Source: Anas platyrhynchos
Lineage: Eukaryota > Chordata > Aves > Anseriformes > Anatidae
Length of the DNA: 64,000 nt
NCBI RefSeq assembly: GCF_047663525.1
Contig: NC_092592.1
Coordinates: forward strand, 27,213,001-27,277,000
Reading direction: 5' to 3'
Part shown: positions 1 to 13,655 of the stretch, piece by piece
Layout: every line of letters starts with the position of its first letter
Position numbering within the stretch: the stretch's first letter is position 1
Program-made: the position numbers and the translations under genes
Notes under the pieces: generated by a model
The model's input: the letters and a program-made list of their open reading frames with translations, nothing else
Database searches by the model: none
What the model was told of the DNA's origin: nothing

Positions 1-3000
1 TTATATGAGCTCATAACTTGGGATGGCCTTGGCTTATGTATGTCAGGGAGAGTTCTTTCTGTGATGTGTTTGGAAAAGGTCAGGTCAAGATGCTTGAAGA
101 AAAGTGACTGACTGGTTGGTTCAATCCTGAACTTGTGTGAAATGTTTTTTCTTTTTTTTTTTTTTTTGAAGTTATATCTGTTTTGGGGAGTGGGAGGATT
201 TTATTTTGATAGCATCCCTCTTTAAAAATGAAAGGAAAATCACCCGCCTGTACTCTCACAGAAAGCCTTGCTTTCCAGCTCTCGACAGGGCTGTGACTTA
301 CAAAGCGAATCCGGACTCAGGAGTGCTCACCTCATCGCCAGTAACCTGACATGGTTGTGCCCAGGTGCTTGCAAACTGCAGATTCTTCTGCTCCCTTCCT
401 TGTTACGGAGATGGGAACAGCTGCTGCAGGAATCATCTGTGAAGTGTTTAAGATCACACCCATCCTTTGTTACTTGCTGTTAGAGAAAGGTGATCAGACC
501 GTTCTGCTTCCTGGCAGAGGTTGTAAGGCCTTCTGGGGGAGTGCTGAGTGGTGTTTCAGACCACAGGCTTCTCTTACTCGGTATAGCTCCTACTGTTTGT
601 TCCCTTCCCTCTGGGTATTGAATTGTTCTGGCAACATTATTTGGCCTGGGTTTTATTCTGCCCTTGTTTCTTCTGCGGGGGGCTGTGTGCTCTCATGCTG
701 CTGACAGCACATGTTTGAGAGGATTCCTTTACATATGCCTCTTTTGAAAAGGAAGGAATCGTAAAATGCCAACATGTGACGATAGAATATAAAGTAGGTC
801 ACTTTATTTCCCTTTTTTCCCTCAGTTCTGCAGCTCTTGTGATCTTTGAATTCTGCGTATCAGACAGTTTTGGAGACTGGGAGAGTTCGGCGGGCTCCTC
901 AAGTCTTGATAGCCATCTTGGGACTGGGCCTTAGCAGACCACTAGAGACATCCTCTTTCTTCTCAGCCTTTGTGTGCCTTGGATATCCTGTTAATTAGTG
1001 CCCTTGACATGTTTTAGAGAGATGAAAAGGAAGAACTGTGACAGCTTTCCTAATGCACAACCATCTCTCGCTGCTACGATGCTGCGTCCTGCGGCTGCTG
1101 CCAGGCCTGCCCTCCTGTTCTCCCTGAGCTGATTGTAGCTGGCAGTTGTCATCTAGAAGCAGTAAACCAAGTGAACAGCTCTACTTATTACCATTTATAA
1201 AAATGCACCAAACAGAAGCCCTAGGCACAGTCACAAGTCAGTCCTTAAAACGGCATATGGAAGTGAATATTCCCTGAGTAAGGCCTGCTCAGGCCACAGC
1301 AGCTTTACCACAAAAGCCAACGCCTTACAGTACCTGATTTTTTTCAACCAGCAAACTTGCTTAGCTTTATTCATATGGATAAAGATGGCAGAAGTGTTGG
1401 AGTTAAATTTTAGCACCGTTTCAGTGAAAATCCCCCTTGTGAGCAGTTCTGAGAACTGTGAGATCAGGAGCCCATTAAATGCAGAGGTGTGCCCCCCTTC
1501 AGCTTCTGTGCCTTGCTTCTCAGCAGGGTAAGTGTGGTGCCAAGTGTTCTTTGTTAACCCAAGGTGGGAATGAGACCCGATGGCTTTTCTCACCTTAGAG
1601 GTGTGTTACTGTGTGACCAAATGTGTGCAGTCACAGTTCTTGTAGAGCTTTTCTGCCATGCAGGATGGAGACGCAGAGCAATCTGCTCCAAAGCTTCCAC
1701 CCAACCTGCCTCCTGGTGACGTTGAATTCCTGAGTGGGCTGCTCAACAAACCTGGTTAGTTAGGAAAAGTCACACACTTTATGTATTAATTGTGTATTAG
1801 CATTAGGTGCTGTTTCGTAAGGAATTTGCTAAGCAAGCATGAAATCCTCTTTAAATATAGTCAAAAATTCAGATGTGAGAATAATATCAAGAGGGCAATG
1901 CAGCATCAGTTTGGGAGGAGCAGGATTTAATATTCCTATTAAAACAAAAATAGTTGTGCAAGTAAAACTACAAGCTGATGCAGTATAAATTAGTGGTTTT
2001 AAAACCTGGCGAAAAAGCAACTGAGTTATTAATCTCTGAACTGAAGCCCTTAAGTCCTTTTAAGCGAGTGACTTCTGCTCGTCATCTAATCCCTTTGAAA
2101 CGTGGAAAACAGACCCAGAGTTGTTCTCTGCTGTGTAGTAAGAGGAAATTAACCAGCGAGCAAAATAAATTGATTAATTGGCAACAATAAGGAGCTGTGT
2201 ATGCACTGTATCTAATTGCTTTTTTTTTTATATCATCTTCCTCTTACTTCTTGGAAGACACAGGTTTATGGGTTGCATATGCAAAAATACGCTGGAAAAA
2301 AAATCACAGAGGCTTTGAACTTTCAGTTTCAAAGATCATTGTGTGCGTTGCCTTATATTGCTTTGGACAGTCTCTAATGGGGACGTTGCTCAGCCAAGCT
2401 GAATTTTATGCAGTGGAAATTCAAGCTGAAATTGAACACACCTCAGAATCACGGAGTAAATCAAATCTCATTTCCTCGCTTGCAGAGAACGTGGGCTGTG
2501 TGGGCTTTCTTCCTCCTCCTCCTTCTCAGCAATTTTTATCCTGCCAGGTCAGAGCTACCTTTTCCTTATGAGAAATTCCAAGCGAGTGGCTTCCCTGAGC
2601 CTTATTCAAAAACCCATCAGAGCTAATAGCTTTGAAAACGTTTGATGTCCAAGAGGCTCTTGGGAGTACTAAATCCTCACATGGGGATTTTTAGGCTGTA
2701 GAACAATGGTGTCCTCCAAGCACTGCAGAAATTACCGTGGAGATGATATTTCCCTTATAGATCCTATAAGAACTTATCCAGGAATATGGTTAAAGAAATG
2801 TAGAGAGAAAGTGGAAGTCTTGGTGATCAACTTCTTCCCCCAAGAGAGAGTAGCATTACTTTTGGCTACGCCTTCTGTAGTACAGTACAAATACATCCCA
2901 TCTCTACAGCCAGCAGGTCCAGCTGGGAGCAGTGACAGCAAGGGGTACGTGCTTTTTGATTCAGAGGGCAGGCATTGTGGACAGGTAGTTCTGCAGCTTG

Positions 3001-6000
3001 CTGCTCTGTGTACCAATTAGCTCAGCTTGAGGCTTCAATAGCAAAAGGTGCTTTGGAAAAGAAGCATAAGTTTTGTTCTCCTCGTTCTTGGGAGAGAGTG
3101 GGTCCAGTGCCAGCACAAGTCACCTTTCCCTTATACATCAATGACGGGCGTACAGCCAACACAATAATCTTATCTGGGCTATTAGCAATAAACCTCCCCT
3201 TTTGTCTCGTGTCCTTTCTGTCCATCCAGCATCTAAACCTCTGTGGAGATAGCACGGTCATTCTTGTAGAGGTAAGATGTGTCTTTTCAGCCTCTTGTCA
3301 GCCAAACCTTCTGAAGGGATATGTCCTCTGTGGTGTTCTGGGGCGCTTGCTGAGAGTGTCTGAATTGCGAGAAAGCTGGTGAATCAGTAGGTTTGATTTA
3401 AAGAACAAATGTTGTAGGGATAAACACTAAGTTCCCAGGCACACAAGCCCTTTTTGTCCTCCAAATATCTTTGGATTGCAAGATGCCACTTTGCCGTGGC
3501 AGGAATCCTTTTTGAGAGACATAGCTATTATCTTGGGCCCTGATTGCTTCTGCTAGGTATAAGGAGAAATGGCTAGAAATAACAGGGAGTCAGCAACTTT
3601 TGGTGCCTTTGTGTTTATTTCAAAGAGTGCACACAGGCTTCTTTCCCTGAGCAGGACAGTAACAAGCAGCAGACATTTCATTGTTGAGAAAACTCTGACC
3701 TGTTTTCTACGTACGGTCAATGCCCAAGTCTTTGCTCCCCCTCAAATTCATCTTGCTGACAGCTATCTTCTACATTTCCATTTCAGTCAAGAAGTGTCTC
3801 AGCCCACTACATTTAGTGTCTTATCTGCCCTTGCAAGTGATGGTCTTGGGTAGCACTAACCATTAAAAAGCTTCTTCCAAATTAACTTAGCAATCAACTT
3901 TAAGCAGCTCTGTGATTCTTCTGTTATTATTTTTTATAGGCAAAAGACCTTTTCTATGGTGGCCATGAATGCTTCCAAGCATAAACAAGCTCATTCCGTT
4001 TCAGCTCTGGTCATTGCCCAGATGGAGTTTAAAATGAATGGCCCATTCCAGCAGCACAAAAGGGGATAATTTAACAAATTAAAACGTCAACAAGCTTTTC
4101 TCTTTCAGCATGTCATATCAGAAATTATTTGGTTCTCTTATTTCTGTTGTCATCAGAAACTTTTCCCTTCTTTTTCTCCCAGCTGTGGTTAGAGTAGGAT
4201 CCAAGAATGTGTCTGGGATTGGTGAGGAGTCAGTCACTTGATCGGGACAGACTTGACCCTGTCTCTTTTGTAGGAATCTCATCGCTGTCGTAATTCTTGT
4301 AAGTTTAAGTTGCACAGCTGCCTTCACAGTTACTCCTGATGTCAGCATTGTACCTGGTCATTCAGCACTCTCAGTGTTTGTATACCTAATGAAGACACTT
4401 CTGAGTTGCACATTTGAATGCCTTAACTCTGAAATAAGTGCCTTTGAAGGAGGAGCTGTAGACGCTGTAGTGCAGCTTAGGTAGCCTGCACTTAGACTGT
4501 ATTAAACCAATTTTATAATTGCAGCCTTAAAGCACACGTTTTGCAACTGAAGTTCCCTTTTTACTACAGGATTTTCTGTTTGTAAGGATCATCCGGCAGC
4601 TTATAGCTGTCTGTTCCAACTCCAGATTTGCAAAAGCCTTAACAGCTAAAACTTTCCTACAGGCTGAGTCGCAGACGAACTTCCAGGCACTGCCCACCTT
4701 TCCTTAATAGCTAGCTCCCCTAACATACTGCTACTACAGCTTTTGTCCCTAGAGGCAAAGCAGCTATTTGTAGCTAACCCACTGACTGTAGTTCTCCTGT
4801 TTCTTTTGGGCAATATCTTTAGAAAGAATTTTTGCAGATTGAATTTATAAGGCTCTTAGAGCCTTTAAGCTGTAGGGAAGTCTGCTAGATACTGCCATGC
4901 AGGAAAGGACTCTGGGAATCACTGGGATAAGTCTGAAAATGTTGGCTCAGGGCTCAACAGTCGTCAGAAAGGCAAACAGAGGATTAGAAGTTATTAGAGA
5001 ATGAACAAAAATAAAGCAGGAGTACTGTGTTGTCACTGTACAAGCCTGATAACCCATGTTTTAAACGTTGTTTATTGATTCAAGCACCCTTATTTCAGGA
5101 AAAAAGTATTGTAGAGCTGCAAATTAGTACAAATAATCAAACAATTACTTGCTCATCTGATTTCTTGGCTATCCAGACTTCTAGCTTGCACTTAAAAGTT
5201 CTGGTTTTCCCCATCTTAATGGACTTGAGTTCATTTTCCTTTTGTGGTCAGTTAAGCAGGTGAGTTCTATTTTTCTTCTTCCTTGACATTCTCACTGCAT
5301 CTCCTCAGGCCACTGAATCATTGCGTTTTTATCGCTTTCATTGTGCAGTTAATAGCTAGCCTTCTGTTGGAGCTAATTGCTTAAATTTAAGCAGAAGCTG
5401 TGGCACAAATCTTTCTGAACTCTCCCCCTCCAAGTACCTACCTTCCTGCCCTAGTCCTAGCAGAATTTTTCTCTGGAATGTCCTTGTGTTGTTCTTAGTC
5501 GCCTGGTTGCTTTAAATATACAGCATCTGCTTGGTTTGTGGCTTTTTTTTTTCTTTTTCTTTTTTTTTTTTTTATCTTATTGCTATTTAACTTTGCTGCT
5601 TCCTTTAAGTTTATTCATGTTGCACAAAGTGTGCAAGATTCAGATCATTTAAAAGATAAAAGCCACGAGCCAGGTTAGCATCTACTTTTTCTCAGCAAGT
5701 GTCAGACCCTGGGCTATGCTAGTAGCATTCATAGAGGTTTCTCTCTGTCATTACTCTAAGAAGTAGAAAAAAATAAGCGTGGCAAGCTCCATAACTTTTT
5801 GGAGTGTTTGTGTTCTCCTTTTATTCATCTTGATCTTCAAGTCAGGCTCCTATTGAGCTTTTTTCTAAGCCTGTAATCAGTATATCCTATAGAAGTCAGT
5901 GGTGGCTGCATGAGGAGCACAAGCTCTCTTGCATCCTTTTCTGATTCTTGTGAACCTGGAAGAGGTGATATAGTTCCAGAAACCTCCTGCAACTGTAGGT

Positions 6001-9000
6001 GTTTGATTAACCAGAATAAATCTCCCAGCTGTTTACTGTCGGGCACAAGTAGATTTTGGTTTCCTTCAAGCAGGAACAGTCCATTTGTTTTTTTTCTCTT
6101 GAATGGCAAGGGTGTTTTTGGAATGCCCTGTCCTAATCAGTTCTCTAGAAAGCCTTATTTCTGAGCCAGTTGTCTCCTGGGAAATCTTAATTTCTTTATT
6201 AAAAATTAGTTTCCTGATCTTCTTCTTTGCCTGGTGTACACCGTGTATGCTGTTAACACCTGATTGAAGCAATCTGAACCCAAAATTGTGTATTTTGGTT
6301 TCAAAGTTTGCCAGGATGCTTTCTGCCTGCTGTCCCTAGAAATATATATTTTTTCTGACCTTTTCTTAAAATCATCATCAGCTGCTATTTTTTAGGTTCT
6401 TGTAGCTGTCTTTGATTTCTGTAACAGCTTCATGTGTCCTAGCTTCTTAGTTCAGCTGGAGCAGCAGCTCACAACTTCCATCCTTAGAAACTGTTTTAAA
6501 CTTTTATCTTGTTTTAGGCACCAGGGGTGCTGGTCTTATTTGGTCAGTTAACTGCTGTGCTGGAGAGCTGCTGCTGCTTTCTCTCTGTGTCCAGGGAGAC
6601 AAGATCTTCCTCTAAAGAGAGGATTGCACCAACAAACTTACACAAATCAGAGCATTCATTTGCAGAATGCTGGTAGCCAGTTTGGCTGAACAGGTAGCAT
6701 GCACAGTGAGCGTTAGGATGCTCTTCCTCTTGTCTTATGTGTTGGTGACAGCAGTTGATTTATTGCTGTGCTAGAATGCAGCTGCTAGATAAAAGCATCC
6801 CTTGGAACAGCCCATCACATTTCAGCACTTAAGTTAATTGTAAGCACAATGGGGAAATAAAAAAATTAACGGTCCAGTCCATAGCTATCTGCAGTGCATT
6901 TCGAGCCTTGGCAGAATGGCAAGTGCTCTTACATACCTAGCAGTGAGAAACGTTTTCATAAATGCCACCAGCTGGAGATAAGGGTTCACAACTCCAAAAT
7001 GGGCTGTAACTCCAAAAAAGCAAATCTATCTATCTTGGGGTTTTATGCTCCTGCCATCACCCTGTCTGCTGCCTGCCTTCCTCACAAAATTTCTAACAAC
7101 AGGCAAACTTAGTGGACCTCTTCCAGTTCCTGCCAGATCTCACCATCTAGGTCTAAAAGTCTGCTCTGAGGGGTGTTTATTTTATTAAATGGTATTTTTT
7201 CATGTAATTGCGTTCATGATCTTTAACTTTTTTCCCTGCATGAGCTTTGGAAATGCCAGCATTGTACATGGATGTTTGTTCATGTACAAGAGCTTGGCAT
7301 GGGGACTTCATTGCACATTCACAGCTTCCTCTTGGTGGAGCTAGATAATGGTTTGGCATTAGGTTAGTTGGATTTTTTTTATTATTATTTTTTTTTAAAC
7401 TCTTGGAAAAGCCCTCCTTCCAGGAATTTTTCCTGCCCTCAGGTTAGACAGGCTGCTTCTTCCTCCCCTGAGAGTGACAGCTGTGTGAGCTGGTGGGGGC
7501 TGTGTTGGCTGTACGCTCTCAGGCAGCAGCAGGAGGTGGCTGTGGGTCCTTCACTTGGTGTAGTACAGGCAGTGGGGGCTTGATGTAGGGCATCTGGGGC
7601 ACTGCAGGTGGAATGGCAGCACGTTACATATCTTGCACATGTAACATGCCCATATATACATGCATCTCATGCCCAGATCTTTGTCTTTCCCACTGTGTTC
7701 ACCGGATCCACTCTGCATCCTCTGGATCTGTGGATGTGCCCTGGATAGGGCATATCTGAATTGTCAGACTGTTGTAGCATCCTCCTCCTCCTCTTCCTCC
7801 TAGCAGTCATGAACATGGAATTAATACCCATGGCTTGATCAGCTTGGGGGCGAAGGGTGACTGCATTTAGCTCCAGGACAGCTGCAAAGCTGAGGGTGTG
7901 CTGGGTCAGAGCAAAGCTCTGCGCTGCTGCTTGTCCCACCATGGGTGCTGGGAGCTGCTTCCAGCACACCTCTGTGCATCGTCTTGGGGATCCTCCCTGT
8001 GAGCCTGGCCCCTGCAGACAGTGCAGGAGGAAGGGGAGAAGGAGATGATTGTGGCAGGGGTGTGGGCAGAGTCTGGTGGGAAATGCGGCAGCTGTGTGTG
8101 TGTGTTTTTACTTAACTTCTAATTATTTAGTTATGTGCTCTGTCTTTGGCGCTTCTGGGGATTAATTCCAGCAGAGATTTCAGCCTGCATCAGCAACTTT
8201 TCAGTTGCTCTGTGAGAAGTGTGATGCCATTTGGAACAAAAAAAAAAAATCATTTTCCATATTAATTAGAAGATACTACTGTAAAATTTATGTCAATTAT
8301 CTGGCACTTTATTATGGAGAGGCAATAGCCTCTTTGTAGTCCAGGTGGCAGCAGCCGTTTCATTACAGTGAGGAATGTTGCTATGCAGTTGAATTCACTA
8401 GGAAAAACACTCAGGGACCATGAGTTGCTTGTGTAGATTAGTAGGGGGGGGGAAGATATGTACTAAACCTGGAGTGAGCAAACCACTTTGAGGACTCTAG
8501 CATAAAATACACATTCTGATTCCTTCTCCTGGAATAAGAAAACCCTAATGTCTCTTCCTTACAGCCTCCTTCCTGCAAGCTGAAGGGACAAACTGCTGGT
8601 TTGCTCGTGGTATTTTTGGTCGTTGCCCAAGGTTTGGAGGTGGGATTGCCATAATTCCCTCAGGTGCTGGAGTGCCCAGAATATCCTAGAGAAGACAGGA
8701 GGCACGTGTGTGTGTGTCCATGCAGTAGCATTGGGATCACCAGCACGTATCCATCCCATAGACTGGCTGCTCCATCCTCCAGCATGGGACAGCTGGGGCA
8801 CACATGCCTGGCTTCTCCGTCCTGTGAGGACTTGCTAGCCTGATCTAGAGAGCTTCCCCAAGCCCCATCCTTGTAAGCCACAAGGCTTGGAACATGGATA
8901 TGGGGGGAGAGTGTTTTAACCTGGGATTTTTTTGGCCTTTTGCTTACTGCAAGATCAATCAGTTGGTTCTGTTCCAGCTGCTTTTGTGCCATGGGAGCTA

Positions 9001-12000
9001 ATGACCATCTTGCAGGCTGGAGAGGCTCTAGCGAGGTGCTGGCACTGCTGACTGATTGCATTCTTACCCTCTCCTGCTCTGATTAGCAAGACTGTGCAGA
9101 GACCTTGCTTTCTTCTTGCTCCTGCTTTTCCCGTTTTTCTCTCATTACGTTGTGCATGCTTCCCAGAACCAACACGCTGCCAGGTTTGTTGCTGGGTGGC
9201 ACAAATTGGTGGCGTTCTCTGATGTTGTATTGTGAAGTCGGTACAGCTGTGGGTGAGGAAAGATTCTGCGGGTTAAAAAGTTACTGATGAGTGAAGTGTG
9301 CTGTGCCTGCTAGAGAGATGGACCCCAGTTCTGTGTGCTGCCCATTAGATTCCACTGCTAGTGCAATTCTCTCTCTGGCTTTGCTGCTAAATGGGGCTGT
9401 GTTCTCCTGGTCACATACTGCTGTGCACCATCCAGTGCTTTCCCCAGGAAGGGCTATTCCAGGTCTGGTCTCCTCTGGGATGGTGCAGCAGGTCGGTTCT
9501 TGCTGAGGATCAGTCAGAGGAACAGCCCTGGTGCAGTCTGTGTGTAGGTAATGCTAGAGCAGAGCATGGTCTGTTTAGAAAATGGAAAATTTCAGGGCAG
9601 GGGCAACTGATGGTGGGGGAAATGGGTTCCAGTGCTCATGGCCAGGATGCCCTGATTCTTCGGGAGCTGTCCATCTAGATTGCAAAGAAGCAGTAAGCTG
9701 GCTCCTTACTTTGCTGCATCCACCAACAACTCTGTAGAATAAATCATCCTGTTCCTGTGGGTGCAGCCATATGGCACGGGTGGGATCCCACAGACAGCTG
9801 AGCCCTGTATCACCCCCTCCAATGGAAGCCAGCCCCAAGATTCCTGCTGTGTTACCCAGGGGGGTGCCTCTTGTTACCGGTTCTTGGTGACAGTCGCTGG
9901 GAAGGGGAGTGTCAGGACGTGGCAGGTAGAGATGCAGGAGGATGCTGAAATCCTGAGTGCTGCAGAAAGCACTGCCTGTTCAGAGCAGCTCCTGCAAGGC
10001 TGGCTTTGGGGGCACGTACACGGGGGCCTGAATTGCTAGCTGTCGTCTGGAACTTCTGTAAAGCAGCCAGTGAGTGAGTTGTGGGGCACTGGGTTAATCT
10101 GATGGCAAATTATCTTTAAATTACAATGGTGCAGCTCCACTGACTTCTGGTTTGTTGCATCGGAGTAAATGAGAGAACGCAGCCTCTGGGGCTGATACAG
10201 GTAGCTGCAGGAAAGGAATTCAGCAGCCTTCATTTATCTTTCATTGCACAGTATCTGAGTCGCTCACTTCTTTCGTATTGCTTTTTTGTAGGTTATCTTA
10301 GAGGGATCAGTCTTAAAAGAAGATTTAGCTTGTGACTGCTTTTTTTTTTTTTTCTTCGTAAACATGCCGTAAAGCATTTAAAAATAAAAATTAAAAAAAT
10401 GCCCTGTATGTTCATTGTTGCTATCTGAGGGATGTCATGTCTTATCTTCCCTGTTGCTTGCTAAGAAGCTCCTTGGAAGTCACCTACAGTCCATTTTCCT
10501 TTCTGCTTGCCTGACACGAGGTGGTGTTCTCTCAGCTGCTTGTGAGATTTTAAAACTGGATGTCCATTTAAGATCCACCTAGAAGAGTCCAGCTAAAAGC
10601 CACTTCTTTTTTCAGTTCTTTGTACTTCACTATCTTGGGAATGATGTTTTCTGGTCTTCCATGGAGACTTCTGGGGAAACCAGCTTGGACAGAATCTGGA
10701 AAAAGAAATGCTTCGGTCTCAAAGTTAAATTCTCCCAGGTCTTTTTTATCTGACAGATAAAGCTCTTGTGCATTTAACGTACAAGAGCATCCTTGCAGTA
10801 GTTTTCCTGAGCAGAAGTCAAAGAAGGTGTAAAAAGGGCAAAGGATGAGAATATTGTGTTACATGGAGGATGTGCGTATTTGTCATATGGATAGAAAGCT
10901 GATGCCTTTCAAACCTTCATGTTAGATGCTCTTAATACCTTCTGCTGCTCTTTAACCTCCCCTCTGTCTCACGGCTGCATCTTAAAGAGCAGATGAAATT
11001 GTCTCAAGGATGGCAGGTCCTAATCTCGGTAACAGTTCCTATCCATTATGGAATATGAAGTGAAATGATCTGTGAGTGGGTTTATCTCAGATCCCACGTA
11101 GCATTTTTTTTTCAGCAGCAGCAAGAAAGGGAAATTATTAGGCAGTGAAGAAAAGCTGTTTATTTTTAACTCACCCTTTCTTTTTAAGTTTTATTTCATA
11201 ATTAAAAGAGATGAGGAGTGGAAGCCAGCGAATATATGCAGCTAAAGGGATAAGCTGATCTTGAGTTTACAGAGATCACGGTAAGGAGTGGGTAGCACAG
11301 CACGGACTTTGGGGCTCCTTTTCCCTTCCCTGTCCTCCTTCTAGAGCACCAAACGGGGCTGTTAGCTGCCTCTTGGAGGTGGCACAGGAAGGCTGGTTTA
11401 CAGGGTGCTGCTTACAGAGCTCACTGCTGCCCTCAGGGGTGACCCTGAGTGTAGGGGCACGGGGAGCACAGGGTGTGTGTTGGTAGGGGACACATGCAGA
11501 GTTGGGTGTAAAAGCCCTGAATTACTGCTGGAGAAGCCTGCTGTACTCCTCACCTTTCACACAGGGTTTCTCCCCTGCATTTTACTGATCTTGGTCAACT
11601 TGGTTCCCTTGGACTGACAGGAGGACAGCCCTCTGATCCACGCGAGCTGCCAGAAGGTGTGTTGTGCTAGCAGTCTCCATCTCCAGTGGATACTTGCACC
11701 CCAGAGTAAATTATTCCCGTATCCAGCCTTCTTTCTTCCATCGTTGCTCTTGGCTCTGCGCTGCTTCTCACAAGTTCTGCAGGCAGGAATAAGAGGGCCA
11801 GTCTGAGTGTGGAGATGGCTGTTACTGCAGGGAGTTATTCCTCTCTGCCAGCGGAGCTGACAAACAGAATTAGGAAATGAGTCCTCCCGGAGAGGAGGCT
11901 GCGTGCTCTTGCAGCAGCAGGACACTGACAGGCTGTTCTTAAATAACCTTGCAAAATACTGATTCCTATCCCTAGCTTGCCTCTGCAATGCCAGAGGACA

Positions 12001-13538
12001 GCTGAGCTGCACGAAGAGGCTACCGTGGCACTATCTCACCAGGGAACCACTTCTGGGCCCCTTTTTTATGCCCAGTCCTCATTTGGGTGATGCCCTTTAT
12101 TTCTGCCCTAGTGGGACCCTGGCACTAGGCTGCTTCAAGGTGCTTGCTTCAAGGTGAGTGCCCATTTGTGTACAACTGCTAACGGCAAATTTTTGAGGAA
12201 ATAAAACATGGAAAAGCATCTGAAGGGATTCCAAACAAGCCTGGGATTCCTAGAGTAAGAGATGGAAGGACACGATTCAGTCCTGTAAAGGGCAGGAGCT
12301 GCCAGCTGCCTAAAAAGACGATTGAGGGTAGAGCTTATATTGTTGGGAGGACAAGAGGAGGATAATTCCTTATTGCCCTCATTGCTGTTTGGCATCTTCT
12401 GCAATGCTTTTCTTAGGATCTCTCCTGGGACAGGGACTCTTCTTTTGCACCTTATGCCCTATCTTGCGCTCCTGGCCGAGGCTTTTCGTGAGTGTAAGCT
12501 ACTGCAATGCAAACTTCTGATGTTGTTGTTTTTCCTGTGCTTCTGTTTAGCTCTGAGATCAAGTGGTAACAGCCTAGGAAAGAGGTTCACGTGTTTAAGA
12601 GAATTGTTTCAAGCGTATGTTTTGCCCAGGAGTACCAAGCTATATGGTTCCTGGTAGGGAGATTATTGTCACTTACATCTTACAAATGCTTTGAGGGATG
12701 AATTTGTCCATGCAGTGCTCTGAAGCTATAAAGCAGCGTGGGAGTCCCTCTTGGTGCTCCCTAGTTAGGAAAATGAATAGTTCAATAGGACAGAGAGACG
12801 GAACTGTGAATTTACAAGTAGAGCCCAGTGCTGGGAGCAGAGCAAGGCGATAATGGAAGCTGGAGTGCTTTGATTGCAGCGCAGACAGACAATAAGAGAG
12901 CATCTCCTGGGCAGGGAGTCCTGGATTTGTGTCTCTACTTATTTCTAATGCCAGAGCCTGTAACAGGCTTGGTCTTACCTGAGTGTCTATCAGAAGTTTG
13001 TTCCGGTTAGGAGAGAAGTGCAGTGCTCTGTATGGAGGCTGACCTGAGCAGCTGTAGAAGCTGACATTTAAGCAGGGTTGGTGTTTTTTTTTCTTTTCTA
13101 ATTGTAATTAGCAAGCCAGGAGGGTGGTATGCTGGCAAAATTAGCATTGTTGTGACCTAGGGGTCAGGCAAACCTATGTTTATATAGTGTCTACTGTGTT
13201 ACATGTGGGTGTACGCACAGTAATTAGCTGCTTAATTTAATGAGATCATGTCTGCCTCTCCTGGTGACGTAATTGTGTTTGGGCAACTGCTGCTGTCGTA
13301 GTTCTGGGCTCATCCACTGTTCTTATGAATGGAGAAATTCTGTAAATTCCAGGACAGTTCCTCACTGGCATTAGGAATGTTTTCATCCCCCCCTCCATGT
13401 TGTTATTCATGTACCAAATATTGGCTGTTAAAGCTGTGCATGTTGCAAAAACGGGTGCCAGAGCTGTGCTCTGTCACAGCCTTGTTCCTCCAATGCTAAG
13501 GCAGCTGTGGATGCTGACTCCTCTTCTGTCTCTGGCAG
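1..13538 (+). other. ARMH3: ARMH3 intron (partial)
   Basis: This stretch precedes the penultimate ARMH3 exon and is taken as intron. It is AT-richer than the middle of the window, with several T-runs (near 144-166, 5540-5575 and 10341-10354) and no open frame that looks conserved. It holds one weak exon-like segment at 1664-1754 and one AT-rich candidate regulatory block at 8100-8400. No repeat element could be identified with confidence. Confidence 0.75.
8100..8400. promoter_or_regulatory. candidate conserved non-coding element in ARMH3 intron
   Basis: An AT-rich block with several homeodomain-type cores (TAATTATTTAG, ATTAATTAGAAG, TCAATTATC) and an A-run. The call rests on sequence character only. 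Confidence 0.25.
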
Positions 13539-13655
13539 GTTTTGGAAGTGGTACGGTCCAACTATGACACGCTGACCCTGAAACTGCAGGATGGGCTGGA
13601 TCAGTACGAGCGCTACTCGGAGCAGCATAAGGAGGCTGCCTTCTTCAAAGAGCTG
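13539..13655 (+). CDS. ARMH3: ARMH3 penultimate coding exon
   Basis: 117 bp, 39 codons, phase 0 at both ends. The acceptor is a pyrimidine tract followed by CTGGCAG and the donor is GTAAGC. It encodes a helical stretch beginning [10 protein letters not shown] and ending AFFKEL, which matches mammalian ARMH3. Confidence 0.95.
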
